Of a stretch of 47,451 nucleotides of DNA, positions 1-7,544 are shown one piece after another (within the stretch, counting starts at the first letter, position 1; each line of letters starts with the position of its first letter). The DNA comes from Clostridia bacterium (GTDB lineage Bacteria > Bacillota > Clostridia > Christensenellales > UBA1242), in assembly GCA_017936585.1 (NCBI GenBank), contig JAGBFI010000032.1:1-47451 (forward strand), given 5' to 3'. The notes under the pieces are model-generated. The model saw nothing but the letters and a program-made list of their open reading frames with translations. It was not told where the DNA came from and ran no database searches. The translations under genes were made by a program, and so were the position numbers.

Positions 1-998
1 CCAGCCTCTTCTTTAGATAATTCTTTCAATTCCATCTCTTGTTGAATCCCTTGCACACATCCTTTTTCAACATGAACTCCAGTATCATCAATACGAATGA
101 TGTTGTGAATTCTTTTTACAAAGGCATCATAGATTTCCGGCTTGCGTTCCTGAACATCCATATACTGTTTCGATAAAGGTAAGTTTGAAATAATATAAGC
201 CTTTGTATAAAGCGTAAACCTATTACCATAGCGAGCTGGGAGTGCAACATAATAACCGTCCAAATAGTTATTCATATCTGTAATTTTAAAAGAAGAATCG
301 AACTCATCAAAAAGTAAAACATCCTCTTTTAAATAACTATCAAAAGCGGAGTTATTAAACAGTGTCACGCGGTAGATATCATCTCTATCATGTCTGTCCA
401 AAACGAATCTTGTTTTACCGGAACGCGATGGACCCCAAATGTATGTAACCTCAACATGTCTCCACTTATTTTTAAACTCAGTTTCCATTTTTTTTCTAAA
501 AATTGGAGCAATGTCATTGTATTTATCCAAATACAAAGAAGGATATAACTCTTTTATCTCTTGCTCTGATAACCCCGAACAAATCGCTTGAAGGAACCCC
601 TGTTTATCTGTACGAGCACGTTCTTCGGCAAATTGTCCAATCTCATATGGGCCACTTACGCGGGTATCTTTCTTTGAGCAGTAGTCACGACATTGAAGAT
701 TCGAACCTTTCGCCTGCTCTATATGAGCACGAGGAAAATAACCCTTAACCGTTTTCCAACGTTTGCCTATTGAAAAGGTGACAAATATTTGAAAATGTAC
801 TGTACCTTCAATCCCTCCACGTTCTCTTTGAAACATTGCATATTTAATATGCTCAAGGTTTGAGATATACTGTTCCATCTCTTCATCTGTCTCTGTTGGA
901 TTATTTATTGTCAATATCCACCTTCGAGCCTGAGTATTAACTGAAAGTTCTTCAAATTCTTCATTTATTGAATTATCTTGCAATTCTAATTCTTCCAA
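1..998 (-). CDS. CRESS-DNA-virus-type replication initiator Rep (HUH endonuclease + SF3 helicase), C-terminus cut by window edge
   Basis: Partial gene, read through to the left edge (332 codons visible). It starts at TTG 998, six bases after a GGAGG-type ribosome binding site; no ATG fits. The N-terminal domain shows the three rolling-circle (HUH) motifs of CRESS-DNA Reps: WILTINNP (residues 27-34), HFQIF (68-72, the H-x-Q metal-binding form) and YCSKK (106-110, catalytic Tyr and Lys). A superfamily 3 helicase follows: Walker A GPSRSGKT (189-196), Walker B VLLFDEF (227-233) and motif C ending in Asn, AYIISN (267-272). The order and spacing are those of circovirus, geminivirus and bacterial pCRESS plasmid Reps. 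The predicted role is to nick the hairpin at 1115-1151 and unwind the element for rolling-circle replication. Domain reading is by eye; the family call is firm, the host element type is inference. Confidence 0.88.
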   Translation of the reverse strand, partial: MEELELQDNSINEEFEELSVNTQARRWILTINNPTETDEEMEQYISNLEHIKYAMFQRERGGIEGTVHFQIFVTFSIGKRWKTVKGYFPRAHIEQAKGSNLQCRDYCSKKDTRVSGPYEIGQFAEERARTDKQGFLQAICSGLSEQEIKELYPSLYLDKYNDIAPIFRKKMETEFKNKWRHVEVTYIWGPSRSGKTRFVLDRHDRDDIYRVTLFNNSAFDSYLKEDVLLFDEFDSSFKITDMNNYLDGYYVALPARYGNRFTLYTKAYIISNLPLSKQYMDVQERKPEIYDAFVKRIHNIIRIDDTGVHVEKGCVQGIQQEMELKELSKEEA

Positions 999-1039
999 AA
1001 TAAACCTCCGAAATATTTTGAAATCTGTATTTTTAACAA

Positions 1040-1125
1040 AATGCGACGCAGTTACACAGTTGTGCGACATTTTTAAAAACCCTAATCTTGCGATATTTAG
1101 CGGGATGCGACAATGCGACGCAGTT
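1040..1125. repeat. Iteron-like direct repeats next to the origin hairpin
   Basis: A 14-base direct repeat AATGCGACGCAGTT occurs at 1040-1053 and 1112-1125; the second copy runs into the hairpin stem. The core TGCGAC appears four times in the same orientation (1042-1047, 1063-1068, 1106-1111, 1114-1119). In CRESS-DNA viruses, short iterated sites beside or inside the stem are where Rep binds, so these are likely Rep-binding iterons. Binding is inferred. Confidence 0.65.
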
Positions 1126-1151
1126 CTAGGTAATACTAAGAACTGCGTCGC
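1115..1151 (-). other. Rolling-circle origin: stem-loop with CRESS nonanucleotide TAGTATTAC
   Basis: Perfect 13-bp inverted repeat (1115-1127 with 1139-1151) closing an 11-nt loop. Read on the minus strand (the Rep-coding strand), the loop begins with TAGTATTAC (1138 down to 1130). This fits the NANTATTAC origin consensus of circoviruses and geminiviruses exactly, and in those viruses Rep nicks between bases 7 and 8, here between 1132 and 1131. The hairpin lies 117-153 bases upstream of the Rep start, as expected for a CRESS replicon. The match and the stem are seen directly; origin function is inferred from the neighbouring Rep. Confidence 0.85.
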
Positions 1152-1337
1152 GAAAGTCCTTCACGCACGCAGAGCTTCGCTCATGGTGCAAGCAGGCAGT
1201 TTCCGTAAGCCCGTCAGCACCGGGCTGGAGAAAAAGGATGTCTTCTTTCCCCTCGCTCCACCGCTCACTTACGCTCAAACTTTACCACTTCGCTTTGCAT
1301 CTAAACGCTGGCTGGCTCCTCAATCGCCGGATGGCTC
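1152..1337. other. Non-coding segment beside the origin
   Basis: About 190 bases, more GC-rich than the genes around it, with no credible gene. It holds a short GC-rich hairpin (GCCCG/CGGGC around 1209-1225). Filamentous phages keep the packaging signal and the complementary-strand origin next to the rolling-circle origin, so this is a reasonable place to look for them, but nothing here is recognisable by sequence. Confidence 0.4.
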
Positions 1338-1703
1338 CTACTTCTTTCTTCCACGCCAACCAAGAAAACCACGCTTCTTCACCTGTTCAACAAGCGGATT
1401 CTCAATAATAACAGTTTCTGGATTACCATCGACATCCTCACGATGTTCAGAATGACCTGTCGATGTACTCTCAAATTTGGGAAGCTCGACATAAATATCC
1501 ACCTTATTATTGATTTGAGTTAACCCTTTCTTAAAGTCCCGAAAGATTGTCTTTCGAGCTTTGCGATGAAAAGCTTTAGAATGACACTTTCGATATTTTT
1601 CCAAACTGTCAAAAACATCATCACAATCCTTAATCAATTTACCCTTCAATGCAATTCTAAGCATTGGTTGTTGACCATCAAGTAACCCTTTCTCTTCTTC
1701 CAT
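1338..1703 (-). CDS. Hypothetical protein of the mobile element (121 aa)
   Basis: Not recognised. The start ATG at 1703 follows GAGGTG, located between it and the stop of the Zot-like gene ten bases upstream, so the two are co-transcribed. The protein is charged, with a basic middle (residues 36-60, many Lys/Arg) and a very basic end (KKRGFLGWRGRKK), and has no membrane segment or signal peptide. Its position between the packaging/assembly-type ATPase and the origin, together with its basic character, would suit a nucleic-acid-binding or replication accessory role, but that is only inference. Confidence 0.6.
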   Translation of the reverse strand: MEEEKGLLDGQQPMLRIALKGKLIKDCDDVFDSLEKYRKCHSKAFHRKARKTIFRDFKKGLTQINNKVDIYVELPKFESTSTGHSEHREDVDGNPETVIIENPLVEQVKKRGFLGWRGRKK

Positions 1704-1713
1704 ATCTCACCTC

Positions 1714-2631
1714 TCAAAAATCATATAAATCTTCAGTAATATCAAGTTCTTCAGGATTTTTATCCTTCTTTTTTGTAAACTTACTGCCTTTCACATAATA
1801 ACCCTCAGGCGGAGTCAAACCAAAATCATCACCAAAATTTTCAACATCCTCAACTGATTCAATCTTTTTAAATTTTTCGAGAAAAAACTGTTGATTTTCA
1901 CGCCCTTTCAAGTGCAAATATTTGCAAAAATAAGTGTCATAATTAACTCTCGTGTTTCGTTTCAAAAGCAAAGTATACTCTTCAGCATTATCCTTCTTGT
2001 CAGTCTTTAAAAAATTAGATAAGCCTGACCAATCTTTAAATTCAAGCACAAAAAGTCTATGCCCAACAATATCTCCGTTTCTATAAATATTTTCAAGCTT
2101 TTTATGTAAGAAAATAAACCTATTGCAAAGCTCTCTCAAATCTTTGATGACTTCATTTGGCATGTTAGTATCAAAGATGCCATTATACTTAGCCTGTCTT
2201 GCTGTTGTCCAAAAAGCTTTAATCTGAGGGCGAACAAACATCCACATGTGTGAGTTAAAAACCTGGTGAGCTTCTGTAATATGAAAGCATGTTCCTGGAG
2301 GGAAAAAGTCAGTGTCAAACTCTTCATCCCAAAGTCCAATTCGATATGGATTAACACGATACGTTGACTGATTTGGTTGCTCAGTTCCTAAACAGTTTAT
2401 ATCAAAATTCGAAACACAAAGATGTTCATAAGGAGTTTCAAAATTATAACCAAGAGCGTTATACTCTTTGACTGTATCGTAACTTGACCAACAATCTTCA
2501 CGACCACGAAGCATCTGCTCAACTCCAATGTAGGCGCTAAGAAGAGTCTTTCCTGAACCTTCTTTACCGCATATGAACATCTTGCCTATTGGCTTTGACA
2601 AATCAATAAATTCTTCAAAAGATTTTTCCAC
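1714..2631 (-). CDS. Zot/pI-like ATPase (filamentous phage assembly type)
   Basis: P-loop ATPase resembling the Zonular occludens toxin (Zot) domain family, the inovirus pI morphogenesis ATPases. The start is taken as GTG 2631, six bases after GGAGGT; another in-frame GTG at 2637 abuts the ribosome binding site and is less likely. Numbered from 2637, Walker A is GKEGSGKT (24-31). A Walker-B-like strand FHITEAHQVF lies near residue 120, followed by the family's typical stretch with Thr-Thr-Ala-Arg-Gln and a conserved Leu-Arg-Glu-Leu helix. In filamentous phages such an ATPase drives extrusion of the particle through the membrane. Oddity: the protein has no obvious transmembrane segment after the ATPase domain, although most inoviral pI/Zot proteins have one. 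It could instead be a related HerA/FtsK-type DNA-pumping ATPase. Confidence 0.75.
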   Translation of the reverse strand: MEKSFEEFIDLSKPIGKMFICGKEGSGKTLLSAYIGVEQMLRGREDCWSSYDTVKEYNALGYNFETPYEHLCVSNFDINCLGTEQPNQSTYRVNPYRIGLWDEEFDTDFFPPGTCFHITEAHQVFNSHMWMFVRPQIKAFWTTARQAKYNGIFDTNMPNEVIKDLRELCNRFIFLHKKLENIYRNGDIVGHRLFVLEFKDWSGLSNFLKTDKKDNAEEYTLLLKRNTRVNYDTYFCKYLHLKGRENQQFFLEKFKKIESVEDVENFGDDFGLTPPEGYYVKGSKFTKKKDKNPEELDITEDLYDF

Positions 2632-2645
2632 AATCACACCTCCAC

Positions 2646-2674
2646 TTGACTTTTTGAAAAAACTTAACTAAAAT
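2646..2674 (+). promoter_or_regulatory. Promoter for the 71-aa gene at 2697
   Basis: TTGACT, a 17-base spacer, then TAAAAT, placed 22 bases before the start codon. It fits the housekeeping sigma-A consensus well. It fires away from the Zot-like gene. Confidence 0.7.
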
Positions 2675-2696
2675 AAAATTTAAAAGGAGAAATTTT

Positions 2697-2912
2697 ATGA
2701 ACGAATTTGAAGCTGCACAACATTTTATTGCTTATTATAACGCATTTAAAGACGATCCTGAATTTGTTTGCTCAGGAACAAATATTGAAAAAAAACAATA
2801 CAAAAACCTCGATTTTGAAATTATAAAAAGAATATTAGCAAAACAAAATCTTGAACTTAAAATTGAAATAATTGACAACATAAAATGTGCAACTGTTTAT
2901 CCTAAAATTTAA
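2697..2912 (+). CDS. Hypothetical small protein (71 aa)
   Basis: Not recognised. It has its own good promoter and an AAAGGAG ribosome binding site seven bases before ATG. It is acidic to neutral, soluble and without membrane segments. It is the only plus-strand gene inside the minus-strand structural part of the element and overlaps the end of the convergent 81-aa gene by 11 bases, so it may be expressed independently of the phage programme, perhaps in the lysogen. Confidence 0.55.
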   Translation: MNEFEAAQHFIAYYNAFKDDPEFVCSGTNIEKKQYKNLDFEIIKRILAKQNLELKIEIIDNIKCATVYPKI

Positions 2913-3147
2913 AAATGTATCTATAAAAATGATTCAAAGAAATAAACCAAGTACTTCTCTGCCTATGTTTATCTGTTGGATGACCAGTTATTTTTACCTC
3001 ATCGACCCCGACATAAAAAACGTAATCATCAAAAAAGTCTTTAAGCTCAGCTTTTGTTAAAGACCCAAATCCATGTGAACACAAATATTTGTAATCCTTA
3101 TCAATATCGCTTTTGCAAATACACAAAACACCATTAATCTTCTGCAT
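2902..3147 (-). CDS. Hypothetical small protein (81 aa)
   Basis: Not recognised. ATG 3147 is preceded by GAGGAG at good spacing. Soluble, aromatic-rich; residues 1-30 contain three Cys (ICK and LCSHGFG) without a clear zinc-site pattern. It sits downstream of the terminator at 3200-3224, upstream of the Zot-like gene and in the same orientation, so it may begin the transcript covering Zot, the 121-aa gene and Rep. Confidence 0.55.
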   Translation of the reverse strand: MQKINGVLCICKSDIDKDYKYLCSHGFGSLTKAELKDFFDDYVFYVGVDEVKITGHPTDKHRQRSTWFISLNHFYRYIFKF

Positions 3148-3199
3148 AAAAACTCCTCAGACCTATCTCATCAGTAAAAGGGCGGTCAACCCCTTCTAT

Positions 3200-3224
3200 A
3201 AAACAGCTCAATTCGAGCTGTTTT
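3200..3224 (-). terminator. Bidirectional rho-independent terminator
   Basis: A 10-bp perfect stem (AAAACAGCTC with GAGCTGTTTT) and 5-nt loop followed by T-rich sequence on both strands. It closes the minus-strand operon that ends with the basic 75-aa protein and separates it from the Zot-Rep part. Confidence 0.75.
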
Positions 3225-3249
3225 TTCGATTATCAAATTTTATTAAATC

Positions 3250-3477
3250 TTATCTTCTTTTCTTATTAGAAGACTTTTTCTTAACACCATGCCCAGCGTT
3301 AAATGCAGCTGCGCTATCTGCTCGTGCAGCCAAATAGCCGGCGCGATAAGCCATGCCTTCACGTGAAATCTTTTCACCAGTTTCACGAACAACACCGCTT
3401 TTCATTTGACGAACATATCTTTTCGCCTTTTCCGCAGGATTTCTCAACACAATCCCGGTTTTTGTCTTATAAGCCAT
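3250..3477 (-). CDS. Small, highly basic protein (75 aa)
   Basis: Not assigned to a named family. ATG 3477 follows AAGGAG. Very basic throughout, ending in KKKSSNKKRR, with a central segment GMAYRAGYLAARADSAAAF likely to form an amphipathic helix; no membrane segment. Size, charge and its place at the end of the structural operon suggest a DNA-binding or DNA-packaging protein of the particle. This is inference from composition only. Confidence 0.6.
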   Translation of the reverse strand: MAYKTKTGIVLRNPAEKAKRYVRQMKSGVVRETGEKISREGMAYRAGYLAARADSAAAFNAGHGVKKKSSNKKRR

Positions 3478-3495
3478 AACTTTTCTCCTTAAATT

Positions 3496-3918
3496 TTATT
3501 TTGCAGGAGTTGATGCAGTCTTTTGTTGCGCTTTAAATGCGCGGTAGAAATTTGCAATCTTCTTCTTGTCATACTTTCCAGATGGAAAGAGTCTGTAAAC
3601 ACCGCCATCAAAAAGGTCAAAGCGAACACAGAAGAATGATGCAGTACCATCTTCATCATCTTCAAAATCAGCACTTGAAGATTTCAACTCCTCAACAAGT
3701 TTTTTTGATTTGACAAACTTTTCATCTCCGGCCAATTGATATGATTTCAACAAGCCATAGAGACCGTCTTTGTCATTGAAAGAAATAACTTCGTTGTTGT
3801 AGAATTTGACGTCAAATACGAACTTAACACCATAACGTGATTCTTGCTTGTTCCAACCCATACTTTTGACAATGTCTTGCAAATCTTCCCTTACTTTAAT
3901 TTCAACTTTCTTTTCCAT
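3496..3918 (-). CDS. Hypothetical protein (140 aa), candidate single-stranded-DNA-binding function
   Basis: Not recognised by sequence. ATG 3918 follows AAAGGA; the gene is 18 bases upstream of the 75-aa basic protein. The residue pattern alternates hydrophobic and polar positions (VKFVFDVKFYNNEVISF near 31-47; ASFFCVRFDLFDGGVYRLF near 92-110), as in a small beta-barrel, with an acidic loop (SADFEDDEDG) between and a basic tail. Filamentous phages need an abundant ssDNA-binding protein, usually 80-150 residues with a beta-barrel fold, and no other gene in the element is an obvious candidate. The assignment is a guess from size and strand pattern. Confidence 0.55.
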   Translation of the reverse strand: MEKKVEIKVREDLQDIVKSMGWNKQESRYGVKFVFDVKFYNNEVISFNDKDGLYGLLKSYQLAGDEKFVKSKKLVEELKSSSADFEDDEDGTASFFCVRFDLFDGGVYRLFPSGKYDKKKIANFYRAFKAQQKTASTPAK

Positions 3919-4223
3919 TTTGTTTCTTTCCTTTTAATTAAAATTTTTCGGCTCAGAAACTCTGCAGCGTAACTAAACCTTCTGCTTGCGCAGTGGCGGT
4001 GGGTAGTATTTTAAGTGGCCCCACCATCGCACTTAACTATGTCGGAGGCAACATAGTTCTCAAGAAGGAAAAATCATCTTAGGAAGAAGCAAACCCTCTT
4101 GACATATTCTCCCCTATGGGGACGGCCCCTCGGGTGAGGTTCAAACTCACACCAAGCGAAGAACCAATAATACGCTCATTCTCTCTTAAACTACCGAGGG
4201 ATGGAGAGCCCGAAGGCCCTTAA
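3919..4223. other. Structured non-coding segment inside the element
   Basis: Three hundred bases without a credible gene on either strand, noticeably richer in G and C than the flanking genes. It contains several inverted repeats: AACTATGT/ACATAGTT around 4034-4057, TCCCC-TAT-GGGGA at 4110-4122, an imperfect GTGAG/CTCAC pair near 4134-4153, and paired GGGC/GCCC tracts near 4180-4220. Possible roles are a complementary-strand origin, a packaging signal, a structured leader or a non-coding RNA. Confidence 0.5.
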
Positions 4224-5645
4224 TTACTCCCAATAAGCAACTGCTTTAATTGAAAGTGTTTTAACATTAAATTCATACTTAACATTGTCTGAAGCATAGA
4301 GTGTCACAACATCCCCTTCTTGAGTCAACTCAACAATTGTAGAATTTGCAACAAGATTCAAATATGTATCACTTTCAAAATCATAATACTCAACCCCGCT
4401 GCCTGACCAAATGTATGCATCTTTCGACACCTTAAAGACATCGCCAGAGATAGAACGCTTCAATAAAATTTGCTCAAGTTTTAATTCGCCATCAACAACA
4501 GTAGCGTTAAAAGCAACATAACCTGATGAAGAACCTTTACACAGTTCCAAAATGTTATGACCTTCAAAATTAGCCAAAGTAAAATACAGGCTTGAGTTTG
4601 AAGAATTTGTTAAGTCATAAACATACACATCAACAAGAGTTTTTGTTTCTTCATCAAAAACACTGATTGAAGGGTTTTCAGTTTTGGAAGCCGAGAAATA
4701 CTGCTTGCCACCAAGCTCAAAAGAACCGAAAGAAGATGCCGTTGTAATAGAGGTTACTGAATCATCTTCAAAAGAAAGGTAATCAATGTTATAAGCCCCA
4801 CAGTAAACGAACATTCCCAATTCAGTTTCGCGCAACTTGAGGGAAGTTTGTGAACCTGAATACGTCTTTAAAGAGGTCAATTCAAACGTCCCCAAATCAA
4901 TCTTACCGAGAACGTAAGATGACGATGATTTAGCAAAAACAGAATACAAACTGTTGTCTTTAACAACAAATTGAGTGATATCCAAAAAGCCTGCTTGAGA
5001 AACTGTATTAACATCTTTAGTTTCTTTATTTACAAAATGCAAAACTTTTGTTGAAGAATTCCCTACAGATGAAAAACAATAATAATCTCCAATAACACAA
5101 CCAGCTCCCAAATCAACAGAAGAAACCCCATTTAAATCAAAAACATCCGACTCAAGCGTTTCCAAATTCAAAACACAAAGGGAGTAGACGTTATTCAACG
5201 CAACTCGAAGGTACAAATTTGAAGAATCTGAACCAAAAATTGTCAAAAAAGAATATTTTTCAAGCGCTTTTACAGAGGTAAATTCTCGATCAGAATCCAA
5301 ACAACCAAATCTGCCATCTGAATACCTCAAGAAAATTTTATCACCAGCGTCATAAAAACCTGTAAGGGATGAGTTATAAAGCAATTTAAAATCATTCTTC
5401 TCAACATCCAAAGTATACGTAGCATTTAAAGTCGAAGATGTAAAAAAATCATATTTACTTGAAGAATAGCGATTGAACGAAACGTGCGCAAACTCATCCG
5501 GCAATTTAAATTCTTCTCTAGATTCATCAACAATTGACTGAGCTGACTCAGCCTGAGGTGCAAGCAAGAACCCACCAACACCACCAACAAGTGCTGAGCC
5601 CAAACCAAGCCCAAACATTCCTAAAATCAAACCTTTATTTTCCAT
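4224..5645 (-). CDS. Membrane-anchored exported beta-rich protein (473 aa), candidate minor virion or adsorption protein
   Basis: Not recognised at family level. The start has AAAGGA upstream. Residues 5-30 form a Gly/Leu-rich hydrophobic segment ending in APQAESAQS, which reads as a signal peptide or anchor; the rest is predicted outside the membrane. The exported part is made of repeated short beta-strand units (for example FLRYSDGRFGCLDSD, YLRVALNNVYSLCVLNLETL, YYCFSSVGNSSTKVLHFVNKETKDV) spaced like blades of a beta-propeller, and is rich in Ser, Asp, Tyr and Phe. It is the largest of three consecutive genes with this architecture; the position in a filamentous-phage-like operon suggests a receptor-binding or tip protein, which is inference. 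Confidence 0.65.
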   Translation of the reverse strand: MENKGLILGMFGLGLGSALVGGVGGFLLAPQAESAQSIVDESREEFKLPDEFAHVSFNRYSSSKYDFFTSSTLNATYTLDVEKNDFKLLYNSSLTGFYDAGDKIFLRYSDGRFGCLDSDREFTSVKALEKYSFLTIFGSDSSNLYLRVALNNVYSLCVLNLETLESDVFDLNGVSSVDLGAGCVIGDYYCFSSVGNSSTKVLHFVNKETKDVNTVSQAGFLDITQFVVKDNSLYSVFAKSSSSYVLGKIDLGTFELTSLKTYSGSQTSLKLRETELGMFVYCGAYNIDYLSFEDDSVTSITTASSFGSFELGGKQYFSASKTENPSISVFDEETKTLVDVYVYDLTNSSNSSLYFTLANFEGHNILELCKGSSSGYVAFNATVVDGELKLEQILLKRSISGDVFKVSKDAYIWSGSGVEYYDFESDTYLNLVANSTIVELTQEGDVVTLYASDNVKYEFNVKTLSIKAVAYWE

Positions 5646-5674
5646 TTTTATCTTTTCCTTTTAAAATTAATTTT

Positions 5675-6424
5675 TTATATAAGAAAGCTTGTTTTCAAAA
5701 CAACACTTTTTATATCATCATCTTTAACACAGACATATTTTCCAGTTGTATCATCCACGCCATAATCATGAAACATTGAAAGCATTGTCATAACTGTGCT
5801 TGAACTGTTAGTGCCAGCCACAACCTGCACAATATAAGGAGCTTCTTCAATGATAATTTTTTCGTAATCCCCCACAACAAGAACAAACGTTGCTTGTGAA
5901 GAGTACAAATTCAAATCTGTTTCATCCTGAGTCTTGTTTCCAGAAAAAATATATAATTCAGAAATATCAACATCTCTCTTTGATGAATAATCTGACAAAA
6001 ATCTTGATTCTAAAGAACCATCATAACCCCATGTTTTGTTATAATAATCAAAATCTCTTCCTTGATTATAATCAGAACTGGCAATTCTCTCCGACAAAGC
6101 CAAATCAACATTTTGCTCATAAGAGAAAGCACTTTTATCTGACAGGTAAAATCTGTACAAAAATTCATCATTCTCCCCAGCAGTAAGCAACAACAAATTT
6201 TCATCCAAAGAGAGATATTCTATTGACAACGAAGAAGCCAAATCATAACCAGTGCCATCATTCTCTGATATAAACTTATTTGTAACAGCACGCAAAACAA
6301 CATCTTTACTATAATTAAAAGTTAAATCTTCAGCATCGTCTTCATCAAAAATAATAAAAAAGACAAGAAAAACCGACAAAACAACAATTAAAGCAATTAC
6401 TAACCAAGGAACAATTTTCTTCAC
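5675..6424 (-). CDS. Exported protein with N-terminal membrane anchor (about 249 aa)
   Basis: Not recognised. Of two in-frame GTG codons, 6424 is chosen because AGGGGG lies eight bases before it; the one at 6433 would overlap the ribosome binding site. One strong N-terminal transmembrane helix (VKKIVPWLVIALIVVLSVFLVFFIIF) with Lys on the inner side is followed by an acidic exported domain of about 220 residues rich in Asp, Ser and Tyr. Starts 12 bases after the stop of the 329-aa gene, so translation is probably coupled. Same single-anchor layout as its two neighbours. Confidence 0.65.
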   Translation of the reverse strand: MKKIVPWLVIALIVVLSVFLVFFIIFDEDDAEDLTFNYSKDVVLRAVTNKFISENDGTGYDLASSLSIEYLSLDENLLLLTAGENDEFLYRFYLSDKSAFSYEQNVDLALSERIASSDYNQGRDFDYYNKTWGYDGSLESRFLSDYSSKRDVDISELYIFSGNKTQDETDLNLYSSQATFVLVVGDYEKIIIEEAPYIVQVVAGTNSSSTVMTMLSMFHDYGVDDTTGKYVCVKDDDIKSVVLKTSFLI

Positions 6425-6436
6425 AAAAATCACCCC

Positions 6437-7426
6437 CTAGCAAACAATATCCAAGAACTGAACGTTATACACAGAATATTCATGATTAAACCAGTGCCAA
6501 AAAGCATAAATTTCGTTTAAATCAAACAAATCTCTGTAAGTATAAACAGAAACAGTATTTCTAAATTCAACATCACACAAAACATTGTCAAAAGCAGTTT
6601 CAGTCAAAACATCAAGATAACTTGAAGCATCAAATTTATAAAGATAATTTCCAGACGCAAGATTCAAATGAGAATTCGAAAATTTCTCAACCAAATCAGC
6701 CATAGCAAGCAAAGCAGAATCTTTGAAATAAATTTGGTCTCCATCCATTGAATAGATTTTCCAAATTCCAGATGTAGTCTCAAGTCCAACTTGAGAAAGC
6801 AAAGCAGAAACCTCTGTTAAATCATCCGCAAGCAAGTAAGGACAACGCAAATCAACAGCAATATTATGTCTTCCATTAGAACCTGTTGTCCTATAAAACG
6901 TACTAACATAACCTCTGCTTCCGTAAGCCGCATAAGTATATTTCAAGCTCAAAGTTCCATCAGTCAATTCATCAAAACCAAAAACCACGCTACCGTCGTA
7001 GTAAGTCACCTGACCATCAACTGTTACACCAATTTTCGTAGAAATCTTAGCATATACAAAAACAGGAGCTCCACTTTCACTAGGATATTTTTCAAAAGTC
7101 AAAAAAGAATTAGAAGCATGCTCTGAGAACCAAAACCCATTCATATACTTAGAAAAATCATAATCAACCTTTTCAGAAGAAGAACTGATAACCAAATCAC
7201 CAAGTCCATATTTTTTTGAAACAGAACCAAGCTGAAGATTTGTCTTTCCGTCGTATTCTTCATCTGTCTCAGGCGTAAAATTCAAAATGTCCTGTGTTCT
7301 ATCAATATATGTATCAATATAACCACTTGGAGAAGTATCTTTATTTTGCATACCCAAATAATAAATACCAAAACAAGCAGCAACAACCACAATAAGAACA
7401 ACAACATATGCCCAAATATTTTTCAT
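6437..7426 (-). CDS. Exported protein with N-terminal membrane anchor (329 aa)
   Basis: Not recognised. ATG 7426 follows AAGGAG. Residues 5-25 (WAYVVVLIVVVAACFGIYYLG) form the only transmembrane helix; the remaining ~300 residues are predicted outside, with beta-strand-like stretches and many aromatic residues (GFWFSEHASNSFLTF; VTYYDGSVVFGFDEL). First of three tandem genes (7426 to 4224) for anchored exported proteins of unrelated sequence, which looks like a set of minor structural or host-interaction proteins. Confidence 0.65.
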   Translation of the reverse strand: MKNIWAYVVVLIVVVAACFGIYYLGMQNKDTSPSGYIDTYIDRTQDILNFTPETDEEYDGKTNLQLGSVSKKYGLGDLVISSSSEKVDYDFSKYMNGFWFSEHASNSFLTFEKYPSESGAPVFVYAKISTKIGVTVDGQVTYYDGSVVFGFDELTDGTLSLKYTYAAYGSRGYVSTFYRTTGSNGRHNIAVDLRCPYLLADDLTEVSALLSQVGLETTSGIWKIYSMDGDQIYFKDSALLAMADLVEKFSNSHLNLASGNYLYKFDASSYLDVLTETAFDNVLCDVEFRNTVSVYTYRDLFDLNEIYAFWHWFNHEYSVYNVQFLDIVC

Positions 7427-7438
7427 AATTTTCTCCTT

Positions 7439-7538
7439 TTAAATCAAACTTGCAATATATTTTATAAATTCATATAAACCTGTAAAAAGGCTAGGGAACA
7501 AAACAGCCATAATCAAAACCCAAAACAGCGTTTTCATA
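7439..7538 (-). pseudogene. Possible frameshifted tiny membrane protein
   Basis: After a weak TAGGTG site, ATG 7538 begins a hydrophobic peptide (MKTLFWVLIMAV) that stops after 15 codons. Shifting frame at the run of five A/T bases near 7500-7504 continues it as a second hydrophobic stretch (LFPSLFTGLYEFIKYIASLI) ending at TAA 7439, directly before the ribosome binding site of the next gene. In one frame it would be a 32-residue single-helix membrane protein, the size of a minor coat subunit. This could be a homopolymer sequencing error, a broken gene, programmed slippage or chance. Confidence 0.3.
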
Positions 7539-7544
7539 CAACAC

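Noticed and set aside
1018..1455. 145-codon open frame on the plus strand across the origin
   Set aside because: It runs through the hairpin and iterons, overlaps the 121-aa gene on the other strand, lacks a ribosome binding site and its composition is not protein-like.
1714..2631. Zot-like protein as a tight-junction toxin
   Set aside because: Similarity is only to the ATPase domain shared by phage assembly proteins; there is no toxin fragment or secretion signal.
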